NCBI GenBank assembly: GCA_965261105.1
Contig: CBDHCM010000006.1
Location: 3,038,001 to 3,102,000 of the forward strand
Direction: 5' to 3'
DNA length: 64,000 nucleotides
Origin: Aldehydirespirator sp965261105
Lineage (GTDB): Bacteria > Actinomycetota > Acidimicrobiia > Acidimicrobiales > Aldehydirespiratoraceae
Position numbers and translations under genes: made by a program. The notes beneath the pieces are model-generated. The model ran no database searches. It saw nothing but the letters and a program-made list of their open reading frames with translations, and was not told where the DNA came from. Positions 43,797-51,610 of this stretch are shown piece after piece; position 1 is the stretch's first letter, and each line of letters opens with the position of its first letter.

Positions 43797-44951
43797 GTGA
43801 AGCCAGTAACCAATTATGCGGGGCCTCAGAGTCCGGCCAGGATCCAATCAGTATCCATACGCGGGTTTAGATCTCTAAGAGACGTACAGTTGCACGATCT
43901 GCCAGATGCAACTGTAATCATTGGTGCCAACGGTTCAGGCAAATCAAACTTCATCCGCTTCTTCGACATGCTAAGCTGGATGCTCAAATCCCGGAAATTG
44001 GGGGAGTTCATAGAACAGCAAGGAGGGGCTGACGATCAACTCTACCGAGGCAACAAGATTACTCCGCGTATGGAAGCTGAGATCCAACTGCGTACAACGA
44101 GGGGCCGAAACGACTATAGCTTCTCACTCGCATACGGATCTCCTGATCGGTTCTTTTTCAGCACAGAACAGTTCCGCTTCAGCAGCTCAGATATCGCGGG
44201 TGACTCACGATGGACGTACTTGGAAGGAGGGCATCGTGAGGCAAGAATCGTCGAAGCGGCACAAGGCACGGTGCCTGAAGCTAACTCGACAACAGCTTCT
44301 GTGATTGTCAACTTACTTCGCGGCTGCACGGGGTTCCAGTTTCATGATACATCGGTTAGCTCCAACCTAAAGAAGACTTGGGATGTGGATGACAATCTCA
44401 GACTACGATCAGATGGTGGCAACCTAGCTGCGGTGCTTCATCGTCTAGAACGGCACGACATCAAGAAATTTGATCTAATCTGCAAACACATCGGGCGGAT
44501 TCTGCCCGTCTTCGATCGCTTCGATATCGAAGAGAGCTACGGGAGGGTACAACTTAGATGGAGCGCCAAAGGCACGGACAGGACCTTCGGAGCCCATCTC
44601 ACTTCCGACGGCTCGCTGCGCTTTTTCGCCCTTGTGACTCTCTTGAACTTGCCGCTGGAGATGATGCCGGGTGTAATACTGCTTGACGAACCCGAGCTTG
44701 GCCTGCACCCCGCCGCCATCAACTTGGTTGGCAACATGATCCAATCGGTCTCCGCCCAGCGTCAGGTAATAATTGCCACCCAGTCGCCTCTCCTAGTGGA
44801 TTGTTTCGACTTGAACGGGGTTGTTGTGCTCGACCTTCATGATGACGCGACGGTTCTCAGAAGGCTAGATCATCAGCAATTCGAGAGGTGGCTTGATGAT
44901 TTCACGACGGGAGAGCTGTGGCAGCAGAACCTTCTAGGCGGGCGTCCGTGA
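43797..44951 (+). CDS. AAA-family (AAA_21/RecF-like) ATPase of a candidate defence pair
   Basis: The product is 384 residues from a GTG at 43797; the frame is open upstream to 43638, but that DNA is not protein-like. ABC/SMC-type ATPase features are: N-terminal IQSVSIRGFRSLRDVQL, Walker A VIIGANGSGKSNFIRFF (about 40-56), a signature-like LTSDGSLRFFALVTLL, Walker B GVILLDEPELGLHPAAINLV (about 292-311), and VIIATQSPLLVDCF. It lacks a long coiled coil. GC content is visibly lower than neighbours, with many A/T third positions. It overlaps the DUF4276 gene by 4 nt (GTGA). Probably the sensor half of an ATPase-nuclease defence system. Confidence 0.78.
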   Translation: MKPVTNYAGPQSPARIQSVSIRGFRSLRDVQLHDLPDATVIIGANGSGKSNFIRFFDMLSWMLKSRKLGEFIEQQGGADDQLYRGNKITPRMEAEIQLRTTRGRNDYSFSLAYGSPDRFFFSTEQFRFSSSDIAGDSRWTYLEGGHREARIVEAAQGTVPEANSTTASVIVNLLRGCTGFQFHDTSVSSNLKKTWDVDDNLRLRSDGGNLAAVLHRLERHDIKKFDLICKHIGRILPVFDRFDIEESYGRVQLRWSAKGTDRTFGAHLTSDGSLRFFALVTLLNLPLEMMPGVILLDEPELGLHPAAINLVGNMIQSVSAQRQVIIATQSPLLVDCFDLNGVVVLDLHDDATVLRRLDHQQFERWLDDFTTGELWQQNLLGGRP

Positions 44952-45586
44952 TCCGTCTAGCCATCGTAGTAGAGGGAGATACTGAGGAGGAGTTTGTGAA
45001 GCGGTTGTTGTCGCAACATCTGCATACGCGAGGTGTAGAACCATGCCCGGTCAAACCGGGAGGACGCGGTGGCAATATCAGCGTGGAACGACTCGTGCCT
45101 CAGATGGTCAAGCTTCAGTGGAACTTCGACTTCGTTACATCGCTTGTCGACTTCTACGGATTTCGCGGAAGGCTGCCTGATGAGACACCGGGAGAGCTGG
45201 AAAGGCGCATTGACCGAGAGGTAGATAGACAGATCACCCACGACTGGGATCGATCTCGTATCTTTGCCTACGCTCAGCAGTATGAGTTCGAGGGTCTGTT
45301 GTTCTCAGATCTCGATGCGTTTCGAATTCTTCCCAATATCCCGCCGGAGTCGGTCGAGTCACTTCAGGAGATACGTGATAGATTCGTCACGCCTGAAGAT
45401 ATTGATGACGGCCCGCAGACCGCACCTAGTAAGCGCATCGGGCATGCAGTTAGAGGTTACAACAAGAGACTGTTCGGGCCTCTGATCGCCATTGAGGCCG
45501 GACTGGAAACGATTCGTCGAGAGTGCCCGCGCTTCAATGGCTGGATGAATCGGCTCGAGTCCTTGGAAACTGCTCCCCCTACCTGA
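44948..45586 (+). CDS. DUF4276 protein (TOPRIM-like), partner of the ATPase
   Basis: The product is 212 residues from the GTG at 44948 that overlaps the ATPase stop; an ATG 10 codons earlier is possible. The N-terminal RLAIVVEGDTEEEFVKRLL (about 3-21) is the acidic first strand typical of TOPRIM-like DUF4276 proteins. It is followed by FVTSLVDFYGFRGRL with the later acidic residues and YAQQYEFEGLLFSDLDAF (about 113-130). TOPRIM folds in OLD and PARIS-type systems cut nucleic acids; here nuclease activity is inferred. The gene shares the low GC of the ATPase gene. Confidence 0.75.
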   Translation: MIRLAIVVEGDTEEEFVKRLLSQHLHTRGVEPCPVKPGGRGGNISVERLVPQMVKLQWNFDFVTSLVDFYGFRGRLPDETPGELERRIDREVDRQITHDWDRSRIFAYAQQYEFEGLLFSDLDAFRILPNIPPESVESLQEIRDRFVTPEDIDDGPQTAPSKRIGHAVRGYNKRLFGPLIAIEAGLETIRRECPRFNGWMNRLESLETAPPT

Positions 45587-45612
45587 CCTAGTCGCGCTGG
45601 TAGGGTCTTGCG

Positions 45613-46392
45613 ATGAGGCGGTTCGAGGACCACGTCGTGGTCATCACCGGCTCGGCCACCGGGATCGGGGCGGCCACCGCTCGCCGTTTCGCAGCCGAGG
45701 GAGCCAAGGTCGCCTGCCTGGACATAAACGAGGCCGACAATGACGCCACGGCCGCGGCGGCTCGGTCCGGGGGGGTCGAAGCCATGGCGCTTGCCTGCGA
45801 CGTTCGCTCCCGCCACGACCAGCAAGCCGCTTTCGAGCGGGTGGTGGCAACCTGGGGGCGCATCGACGTGCTGGTTGCCTGTGCGGGGATCTACGTCGGC
45901 GGGCCCCTGCACGAGATCCCCTTCGATCGCTGGGAAGACATCGTGGGCGTCAACCTGACCGGGGTCCTCCTCTCCAACAGCCTGGCTGCGCCCGTCATGA
46001 CCGCTCAGGGGCGGGGCTCCATCATCAACATCGCGTCCATGGCCGCCAAGACCAGTTGGCCCTTCTCGGCGGAGTACTCGGGCACCAAGAGCGGCGTAGT
46101 CGGCATCACCCGTTCAGCCGCCATGGAACTGGGGCCCCACGGCGTCACCGTCAACGCAGTGTGCGCGGGAAACACCCTCACCGACATGGTGCGCAAGGTG
46201 GCCGCCGAGGTGGGGGCCACGGTCGCAATGACGGCCCAGGAGTGGCTGGACATGAGGGCCGACGACACCGCGCTCAAACGGCTGGCCCAGCCCGAGGAGA
46301 TCGCCGGTGTCGTGGCCTTCCTGGCCAGCGACGATGCCCGCTATCTCACCGGCCAGGCCATCGAGGTCGACGGCGGCCTCGTCCTCAGCTGA
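45613..46392 (+). CDS. Short-chain dehydrogenase/reductase
   Basis: The 259-residue classical SDR has a cofactor site VVVITGSATGIGAATARRFA (TGxxxGIG, about 9-28), CLDINEADND (Asp favouring NAD), VACAGIYVGG, and an active site Ser in NIASMAAKTSWP with YSGTKSGV (Tyr-x-x-x-Lys). The end has YLTGQAIEVDGGLVLS. It oxidises or reduces an alcohol/ketone; the substrate is unknown. It is convergent with the hydroxyacid dehydrogenase gene cluster and may belong to the same catabolic function. Confidence 0.88.
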   Translation: MRRFEDHVVVITGSATGIGAATARRFAAEGAKVACLDINEADNDATAAAARSGGVEAMALACDVRSRHDQQAAFERVVATWGRIDVLVACAGIYVGGPLHEIPFDRWEDIVGVNLTGVLLSNSLAAPVMTAQGRGSIINIASMAAKTSWPFSAEYSGTKSGVVGITRSAAMELGPHGVTVNAVCAGNTLTDMVRKVAAEVGATVAMTAQEWLDMRADDTALKRLAQPEEIAGVVAFLASDDARYLTGQAIEVDGGLVLS

Positions 46393-46417
46393 ATGAGGCG
46401 AGCTTGACATAGGGCTA

Positions 46418-46451
46418 CTCACGGGCCGCTCGGGCCACGGCCTCGCTCAGC
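46418..46451 (-). repeat. Intergenic repeat family, copy 2 (inverted, short)
   Basis: The complement reads gctgagcgaggccgtggccc then gagcggcccgtgag, identical to the first 34 bp of copy 1 at 35612. About 30 bp more on its 5' side (tcacgaggatctcaccaggc...) are also alignable. It lies between the convergent ends of the SDR and hydroxyacid dehydrogenase genes. Confidence 0.8.
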
Positions 46452-46495
46452 GCCTGGTGAGATCCTCGTGAACTGCGGACTGCCCGCTCGACCTC

Positions 46496-47503
46496 TCAGG
46501 CGATCCGGTCGAGCATGTCGGGTCGGATCTCGTTGATGGCCGGCTGGCCGGCGACGTAGCGGCGGACCTCCTCAGCGGCCAGCTCCCCCATGCGGTGGCA
46601 GTTCTCGATGCAGCCGGCGATATGGGGGGTGACCACCACGTTCTCAAGTCGCCGGAGCGGGCTGTCGGATGCCGGGGGCTCGGGTTCGGTCACGTCGAGG
46701 AAGGCGAAGATCCGTCCCGTGGCCAGCTCATCGACCAGGGCCGCCTCGTCGATGATGCTGCCCCGGGCGGTGTTGATCAGCACGGCGCCGTCTCGCAGAC
46801 GGCTCAACATCTCGGCGCCGATCATGTGCCGGGTCTGGTCGGTGTCGGGCGCGTGGATCGACACGACGTCACCGCGATCCATCAGCTCTCCCAGCTCGAC
46901 CTTCTCCACTCCGAGTCCCGCCGCATCCTCGTCGCTGAGGTACGGGTCGGCGACCAGGATGGTTGTCTCGAAGGGAGCGAGCAGTTCGATCACGTGGCGG
47001 CCGACACTGCCGGCGCCGATCAGGCCCACCGTTGAGCGGTGGAGTTCCCGGGCGTCCCACCGGTCCCATGTCGGGCTGTCGCGCCAGCCGCCATCGCGCA
47101 CATGGTTCCCGAGGGGCCAGATCCGCTTGCGGCCCACGATCATCAGGCCGAGGGTCGTCTCGGCCACATCCCGGGCCAGGGTGACCGAGGCGCTGGTGAC
47201 CCGGATGCCCCGCTTCCACACTGCGCCCGACACGAAGCGCTTCACGCTGCCGCCCATGTGGGCCAGATGCCCGAGGCGGGGCGCGGCCGCCACGACGTCG
47301 GCGTCGAGCGGGGCCACTCCCCAGCTGGTGATGCAGGCGTCGGCTCCGGCCAACACGGCCAGCAGGTCCTGCTTGGAGGCCGGTTCGTCGCCGGTGTGGT
47401 GCACCACCTCGGCCACGGCGGCGAGGTCGGCCAGGGCGGCGTCGCTGAACATACGCCGGTAGTGGGACCGGCCGATAGTGATGGCGACGACGGGTCCGGT
47501 CAC
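46496..47503 (-). CDS. D-2-hydroxyacid dehydrogenase
   Basis: The product is 335 residues from a GTG at 47503 (MTGPVVAITIGRSHYRRMFS). The NAD-binding domain has TVGLIGAGSVGRHVIELLAP (GxGxxG, about 146-165) and LVADPY (Asp of NAD specificity). Catalytic residues follow in order: Arg in INTARGSIIDEAALV, Glu in DVTEPEPP, His in VVTPHIAGC. It probably reduces or oxidises a sugar-derived 2-keto acid. It is last in the five-gene leftward cluster; its GTG overlaps the stop of a mini-ORF made by the 50-bp repeats. Confidence 0.88.
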   Translation of the reverse strand: MTGPVVAITIGRSHYRRMFSDAALADLAAVAEVVHHTGDEPASKQDLLAVLAGADACITSWGVAPLDADVVAAAPRLGHLAHMGGSVKRFVSGAVWKRGIRVTSASVTLARDVAETTLGLMIVGRKRIWPLGNHVRDGGWRDSPTWDRWDARELHRSTVGLIGAGSVGRHVIELLAPFETTILVADPYLSDEDAAGLGVEKVELGELMDRGDVVSIHAPDTDQTRHMIGAEMLSRLRDGAVLINTARGSIIDEAALVDELATGRIFAFLDVTEPEPPASDSPLRRLENVVVTPHIAGCIENCHRMGELAAEEVRRYVAGQPAINEIRPDMLDRIA

Positions 47504-47553
47504 GCGGCTTCTCCCAGAGGCGTGCACGCTCCGGCGACGACAGGTCTGGTCAC
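47500..47553 (-). CDS. Mini-ORF 2 (17 codons) made by the junction repeat
   Basis: GTG at 47553 reads VTRPVVAGACTPLGEAA and stops at a TGA that overlaps the dehydrogenase GTG (GTGA). The first residues copy the dehydrogenase N-terminus (V-T-x-PVVA) and the last copy the kinase C-terminus (TPLGEAA). It probably serves to pass ribosomes on, not as a functional peptide. Confidence 0.4.
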   Translation of the reverse strand: MTRPVVAGACTPLGEAA

Positions 47554-47603
47554 GCTGCCTCCCCCCGCGGGGTCCACGCTCCGGCGACGACAGGTCTGGT
47601 CAC
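47550..47603 (-). CDS. Mini-ORF 1 (17 codons) made by the junction repeat
   Basis: GTG at 47603, overlapping the kinase stop, reads VTRPVVAGAWTPRGEAA and ends at a TGA overlapping the GTG of mini-ORF 2. Same origin as mini-ORF 2; the repeated overlap keeps an unbroken chain of termination-reinitiation from kinase to dehydrogenase. Confidence 0.4.
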   Translation of the reverse strand: MTRPVVAGAWTPRGEAA

Positions 47604-48832
47604 GCGGCTTCTCCCAGAGGCGTCCACCCTAGGGCTGCACCGGCCAGGCGAGCCGCGCCGAGTGCCGGCCAGGTGGCTTCGGGTCGAGTTGCTACCGGTC
47701 GGCCGATGGCGTCGGCGATCAGCTCAACGAGCTCGCCGAACCGAGTCCCGCCTCCCACCATGATCAATTCGCCGTCACCGTCTGCGAACTCGCCAGCCCC
47801 TTCGAGAGCCTGGCGCACCTTGCGAGCACAGGTTTCGAAGGCGGTTCGAGTCCCGGCCGGAGGAGTCTCGGCCAGCATCGCCCCTAGCCCGCCCAGGTTT
47901 TCGGACGCGGTCCAGCGCCCGGGCATCACATGGGGGCTGAGGTTGAGCGCGGCGGGGAGGGCGCCGACGTCGGCCCGGTCGGTGACCACGGTCAACACCC
48001 ATGCCGTACCGGCCGACAAGAACACGTGGCCGGGATCGACAGCGCCGAGCCCCAGCGCGGCGCAGGCCTGGTCGTGACCGCCCACCACCACCGGGGTGCC
48101 GGCGTCCAGGCCAAGCGCGGCGGCGGCCTCGCCTGTCAGTGCCCCTGCGGCCGTGCCGGACTCCAGGATGGGTGAGAGCGCACTCGGATCGATGCCGGCA
48201 ACGCGGCACAGCTCGGGGCTCCAGGCGCGGGTCGAGACCTCCATCAGCTGCATCCCGGCCGCGTTGGACGGGTTGGTGGCCCACTGCCCGGTCATGCAGA
48301 ACACGATGTAGTCGTCCACCGAGGCCCAGCGGCCCGCGGGGGCCGGATCCCCTTCCACATGGGAGTCCGAACCGGCCGCCTGCAGCCAGGCGATGGTCGA
48401 CAGGCCGGCACCGGATGCGGGCGCCCAGCCGCTGAGAGTCCGGATCCGGTCCCCGACCTCACGCGACCAGCTCTCCACCACGGACCGGGATCGAGTGTCC
48501 ATCCAGGTGATGGCCCGCTCGACGCGGCCCCGAGGCAGCACCGGAATCACTGAGCCGCTCTGCGCGGCCCCGGCCAACGCCGCTACCCGGACGCCGGGTC
48601 CGAGGTCCTCTACCGCCCGCCGGCCCGCAGTTGTCAGGGCCCGCCAGATCTCGGCGGGGTCCTGCTCGCTGCCACCGGCCGGCGTCGAGCGGGTGGCGAT
48701 CAGGTCCGATCCGGCGGTGGCCACGATCTGACCCGCCCGGTCCACGGCGGCGGCCTTGGCTGAGGTGGTGCCCGCGTCCAGTCCCAGGACCACCCCGGCC
48801 AGAGAGTCGCCGTCGAGGCGGGCGTCGGTCAC
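47600..48832 (-). CDS. FGGY-family carbohydrate kinase
   Basis: The product is 410 residues from a GTG. FGGY kinase landmarks are VVLGLDAGTTSAKAAAVD (phosphate 1, about 14-31), GGSEQDPAEIWRALTTAGRR, ITWMDTRS, LDAGTPVVVGGHDQACAALG (the GGHD sugar site, about 242-261), LSAGTAWVL, and ELIMVGGGTRFGELVELIAD (adenosine site). It is somewhat shorter than xylulokinase or glycerol kinase (480-500), mostly in the C-terminal half. It phosphorylates a sugar or polyol, whose product the adjacent aldolase could cleave. The start is 4 nt after the aldolase stop. Confidence 0.85.
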   Translation of the reverse strand: MTDARLDGDSLAGVVLGLDAGTTSAKAAAVDRAGQIVATAGSDLIATRSTPAGGSEQDPAEIWRALTTAGRRAVEDLGPGVRVAALAGAAQSGSVIPVLPRGRVERAITWMDTRSRSVVESWSREVGDRIRTLSGWAPASGAGLSTIAWLQAAGSDSHVEGDPAPAGRWASVDDYIVFCMTGQWATNPSNAAGMQLMEVSTRAWSPELCRVAGIDPSALSPILESGTAAGALTGEAAAALGLDAGTPVVVGGHDQACAALGLGAVDPGHVFLSAGTAWVLTVVTDRADVGALPAALNLSPHVMPGRWTASENLGGLGAMLAETPPAGTRTAFETCARKVRQALEGAGEFADGDGELIMVGGGTRFGELVELIADAIGRPVATRPEATWPALGAARLAGAALGWTPLGEAA

Positions 48833-48836
48833 CGGG

Positions 48837-49616
48837 TCACCCTTCCAGGATGGCTAGGGCGTCCTCGAGGCTGGCGTCGGCGTGCACGACTGCGACCACG
48901 GCCCGGGTCATGGCTGTGGGGTTCGCGCTCTGGAACACGTTGCGACCCATGGCCACGCCGGCCGCGCCCGCATCGAGGGCGGCCCGGATGGTGGCCAGGG
49001 TGGCGGCCTCGGAGCCTTTGGATCCCCCGAGGATCACCACCGGAGCGAACGTCGATGCAGTTACTCGGGAAAAGTCGTCGCAGTAGGGCGCCTTGATGAA
49101 ATCGGCTCCCAGCTCAGCTCCCAGGCGGGCGGCAAAGGCCACCGCTTCGGACCCCCGCAGCTCGGGAGGGGCGTCGAACCCTCCCGGCACCATCTCGGCC
49201 ATCACCGGCAGGTCCCGGCGGTGGGCCTCGCCGATGGTTCGGGCCAGGTTTCGAAGGGTGTCGGCCTCCGCGGGCGAACCGGGAAAGGCGGTCACGGCCA
49301 GGGCGTCGGCACCCACCCCGAGCGCCTCCTCGGCTCCGAAGAACTGCCCTACCGAACCGCTGCTGGGCGCTCCAAGGTTACTCTCAGACCCGTCGCTGCG
49401 AAGGATGATCCCGACCGGGTCCAGTTCGGCCGCGAAGTTCTTGGCAATTCCGTAGGAGGTCAAGATGGCGTCCGGGCCGCCCGCCACGATGGCCGAGATC
49501 GTTTCGCCCGGCTTCACGAAGCCGGGGCAGGGACCGTCGATGAGCCCGTGGTCCAAGGCAATGATCACGGCTCGCCCGTCGGGGCCGAAGATGCGGTCGA
49601 GGCGCCGGGAGTCCAT
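48837..49616 (-). CDS. DhnA/LsrF-type class I aldolase
   Basis: The 259-residue TIM-barrel aldolase is of the DeoC/LacD superfamily. The opening RAVIIALDHGLIDGP is typical of the DhnA/LsrF branch. VMAEMVPGGF, GADFIKAPYCDDFSRV (the Schiff-base Lys position, about 173-188), PVVILGGSKGS and AGVAMGRNVFQSANPTAMTR complete it. It cleaves a phosphorylated keto-sugar or transfers an acetyl group as LsrF does. The pairing with an FGGY kinase resembles lsrK-lsrF, but no lsr transporter is present. Confidence 0.85.
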   Translation of the reverse strand: MDSRRLDRIFGPDGRAVIIALDHGLIDGPCPGFVKPGETISAIVAGGPDAILTSYGIAKNFAAELDPVGIILRSDGSESNLGAPSSGSVGQFFGAEEALGVGADALAVTAFPGSPAEADTLRNLARTIGEAHRRDLPVMAEMVPGGFDAPPELRGSEAVAFAARLGAELGADFIKAPYCDDFSRVTASTFAPVVILGGSKGSEAATLATIRAALDAGAAGVAMGRNVFQSANPTAMTRAVVAVVHADASLEDALAILEG

Positions 49617-49626
49617 GGCAAAGAAT

Positions 49627-50601
49627 CTAGGGCCGCGCCCCAGCGATGATGGGCAGGGAGTCGGCCAGCACCGCGAGGTTCTCGTCGAGGTCCGACGACA
49701 GGGCGTCGATCAGCACGCCCGACAGGCTGTGCTCGCGAGCCAGCCCCTCCACCTCGGATCGGCACTCGTCGGGGGTGCCGGCCACCTGGTAGCGCCGGAG
49801 CAGGTCGCCGGTCACAAGCTCGTCCACGAGCTCAGGCTGGTTGGCTCGGGCCGCGCGCTCGATCACCGCGATCTCATCGCAGCGCAGGCCCAATGACTCC
49901 AGCACCCGGCGGGGCGAGTCCATCAGCACGAACGACAGAGTGCGGCGCTGGCCCTCGAGCAACTGCGGCGTGTAGCAGATCCGTCCGAGGTAGAAGCGCC
50001 TCGGCTCAGGCCGGCCCGCCATTGCCGCGGCCTCCTCGACGAGGCGGAGGGCCGCCCCGAGATCCGGCTTGACGGTCAGGATGACGCCATCGGCTTGCTG
50101 TCCGGCCAACCCAAGCAGGCGCGGACCCCGGCTCGCGATCCAGATGGGGATGGACTGGCGTCCCATGCCGAGCCGGGCTCGGTCGAGGGAGCAGGTCTCA
50201 CCCTTCCAGCTCACCTCCTCGCCCGACCACAGCCGCCTCAGGACCTGCACGGAGTCGGCCACCATCCGGGCCGGGCGAGCTCGCTCGATTCCCATCGGGC
50301 TGAGCACCATCGATCCCCCGGCCAGCAGGGTGACCACGAGCCGGCCGCCCGACAGCTCGTTCACGGTGGCCGCGGCCGCGGCGGTCACCGCCGGGTGGCG
50401 GGTGTAGCCGTTGGTCAGCACGCCCAGAGTGATCCGCTCAGTGGCGCGGGCGATGGCGCCCAGGCACGCATAGACGTCGGGATGGAGCCCCTCGTCGGCC
50501 ACCAGGCAGTAGTCGTACCCGAGCCGCTCGGCCTCCACCGCCACCGAGATGACGTCGTCGGCCGGCATCAGCGGCACGATGTGGACTCCGGCGGCAACCA
50601 T
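49627..50601 (-). CDS. LLM-class flavin/F420-dependent oxidoreductase
   Basis: The 324-residue luciferase-like TIM barrel has EAERLGYDYCLVADEGLHPD, ITLGVLTNGYTRHPAVTAAA, TVNELSGGRLVVTLLAGGSM, and SIPIWIASRGPRLLGLAGQQ followed by ADGVI. This pattern is of the actinobacterial F420-dependent group (methylenetetrahydromethanopterin-reductase-like). The cofactor and substrate are inferred. It is separated from the aldolase gene by 10 nt and is the second gene of the cluster. Confidence 0.85.
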   Translation of the reverse strand: MVAAGVHIVPLMPADDVISVAVEAERLGYDYCLVADEGLHPDVYACLGAIARATERITLGVLTNGYTRHPAVTAAAAATVNELSGGRLVVTLLAGGSMVLSPMGIERARPARMVADSVQVLRRLWSGEEVSWKGETCSLDRARLGMGRQSIPIWIASRGPRLLGLAGQQADGVILTVKPDLGAALRLVEEAAAMAGRPEPRRFYLGRICYTPQLLEGQRRTLSFVLMDSPRRVLESLGLRCDEIAVIERAARANQPELVDELVTGDLLRRYQVAGTPDECRSEVEGLAREHSLSGVLIDALSSDLDENLAVLADSLPIIAGARP

Positions 50602-50688
50602 GGCCGGGGTCAGGTGTGCATGTTCGGGTTCAGAAGACCGTGGCCGGGTTCAGCCAGCCACGACTCCCTCAAGCGACCCTCGCCGGGT

Positions 50689-51441
50689 TCAGCCGTGGGC
50701 GTGCTTGCGATGCCCATAGCGTTGCCCGCCGTCGACGGTGATGACCTCGCCGGTGATGTAGTCGGCCTCTATGAGGAACTGGACCGCCTGGCCCATCTCG
50801 GCGGGAGTGCCCCACCGGCCGACCAGCGTCTCATCGGCTACCCGCTGGTAGGTGGCGTCGTCATAGTCGACTGGGCGCAGAGCCGGGCCGGGAACAACCG
50901 CGTTGACCCTGACGGTGGGGGCCAGCTCGAGGGCCAGCTGGCGGGTCAGGGAGATGATCGCGCCCTTCCCGACGGCGTGGCCCGCGAATCCGGGCCAGGG
51001 CTCGAAGGCGCTCAGATCGCCGATGCTGACGATCGCACCGGAGCCGCCGGCCAGCATGACCGGGGCCACCCGGTTGGCGCAGTAGAAGGGGCCGTGGACG
51101 AGAGTGTCGATCGAGCGGTGCCACACGGTCAGGTCGTCGGTCGGGAAAGCGCCGAAGGCGAAGGTGGAAGCATTGTTGACCAGCACGTCGATGGTGCCGA
51201 AGCGGTCTGTCGCGGCGATGACCATGGCCTGGACCTGGCTGTCGTCGGTCACGTCGGCCGCCACCGGCAGCGCCTGCACTCCCAGCGCCTCGGCGTCGGC
51301 CGCGGTGCGGCGAGCCTCGTCGGCCGATGTGTTGTAGTTGATCACCACGTTGGCGCCGGCCCGGGCCAGCGTCAGGGTGATGCCCCGGCCGACCCGCTTG
51401 GCTCCCCCAGTTACCAGAGCCGTCCGGCCGGCAAGATCCAT
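50689..51441 (-). CDS. Short-chain dehydrogenase/reductase (pteridine-reductase-like)
   Basis: The product is 250 residues from the ATG at 51441 (MDLAGRTALVTGGAKRVGRG); 10 more codons are open upstream. TGGAKRVGRGI is the cofactor site variant seen in FolM/pteridine-reductase-like SDRs (TGGxxRxG), then VLVNNASTFAFGAF, IVSIGDLSAFEPWPGF, and a Lys in HAVGKGAIISLTRQL. The usual active-site Tyr is replaced by His (GHAVGKG), so catalysis may differ or be lost. The tail is ITGEVITVDGGQRYGHRKH. It is first in the leftward cluster, 87 nt before the LLM gene. Confidence 0.8.
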   Translation of the reverse strand: MDLAGRTALVTGGAKRVGRGITLTLARAGANVVINYNTSADEARRTAADAEALGVQALPVAADVTDDSQVQAMVIAATDRFGTIDVLVNNASTFAFGAFPTDDLTVWHRSIDTLVHGPFYCANRVAPVMLAGGSGAIVSIGDLSAFEPWPGFAGHAVGKGAIISLTRQLALELAPTVRVNAVVPGPALRPVDYDDATYQRVADETLVGRWGTPAEMGQAVQFLIEADYITGEVITVDGGQRYGHRKHAHG

Positions 51442-51610
51442 CGGCAGAGTATGCCACCGCGCCGCCGACACAGATCAGCGGCGCTTCCGTTAGCGCAGAA
51501 CGCGCATTTCAGTTAGCGCTGACAGCTTCGGCAGCAATGGGCCGCTGCCGTCGCGAGGCGTGGTGCGCCGGGCCGCGACCGCGGGGAGCGGGCACGCTAG
51601 GTTGGCGGCG

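Larger units (their letters stand above)
47483..47632 (-). repeat. Three exact-period 50-bp tandem repeats at a gene junction
   Basis: Units at 47483-47532, 47533-47582 and 47583-47632 all begin ggcgacgac. The outer two share cacgcggcttctcccagagg; the middle one has tgcctccccccgcggggtcc instead. The repeat spans the last codons of the kinase gene and the first codons of the dehydrogenase gene, so each unit carries a GTGA stop/start overlap. Confidence 0.92.
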
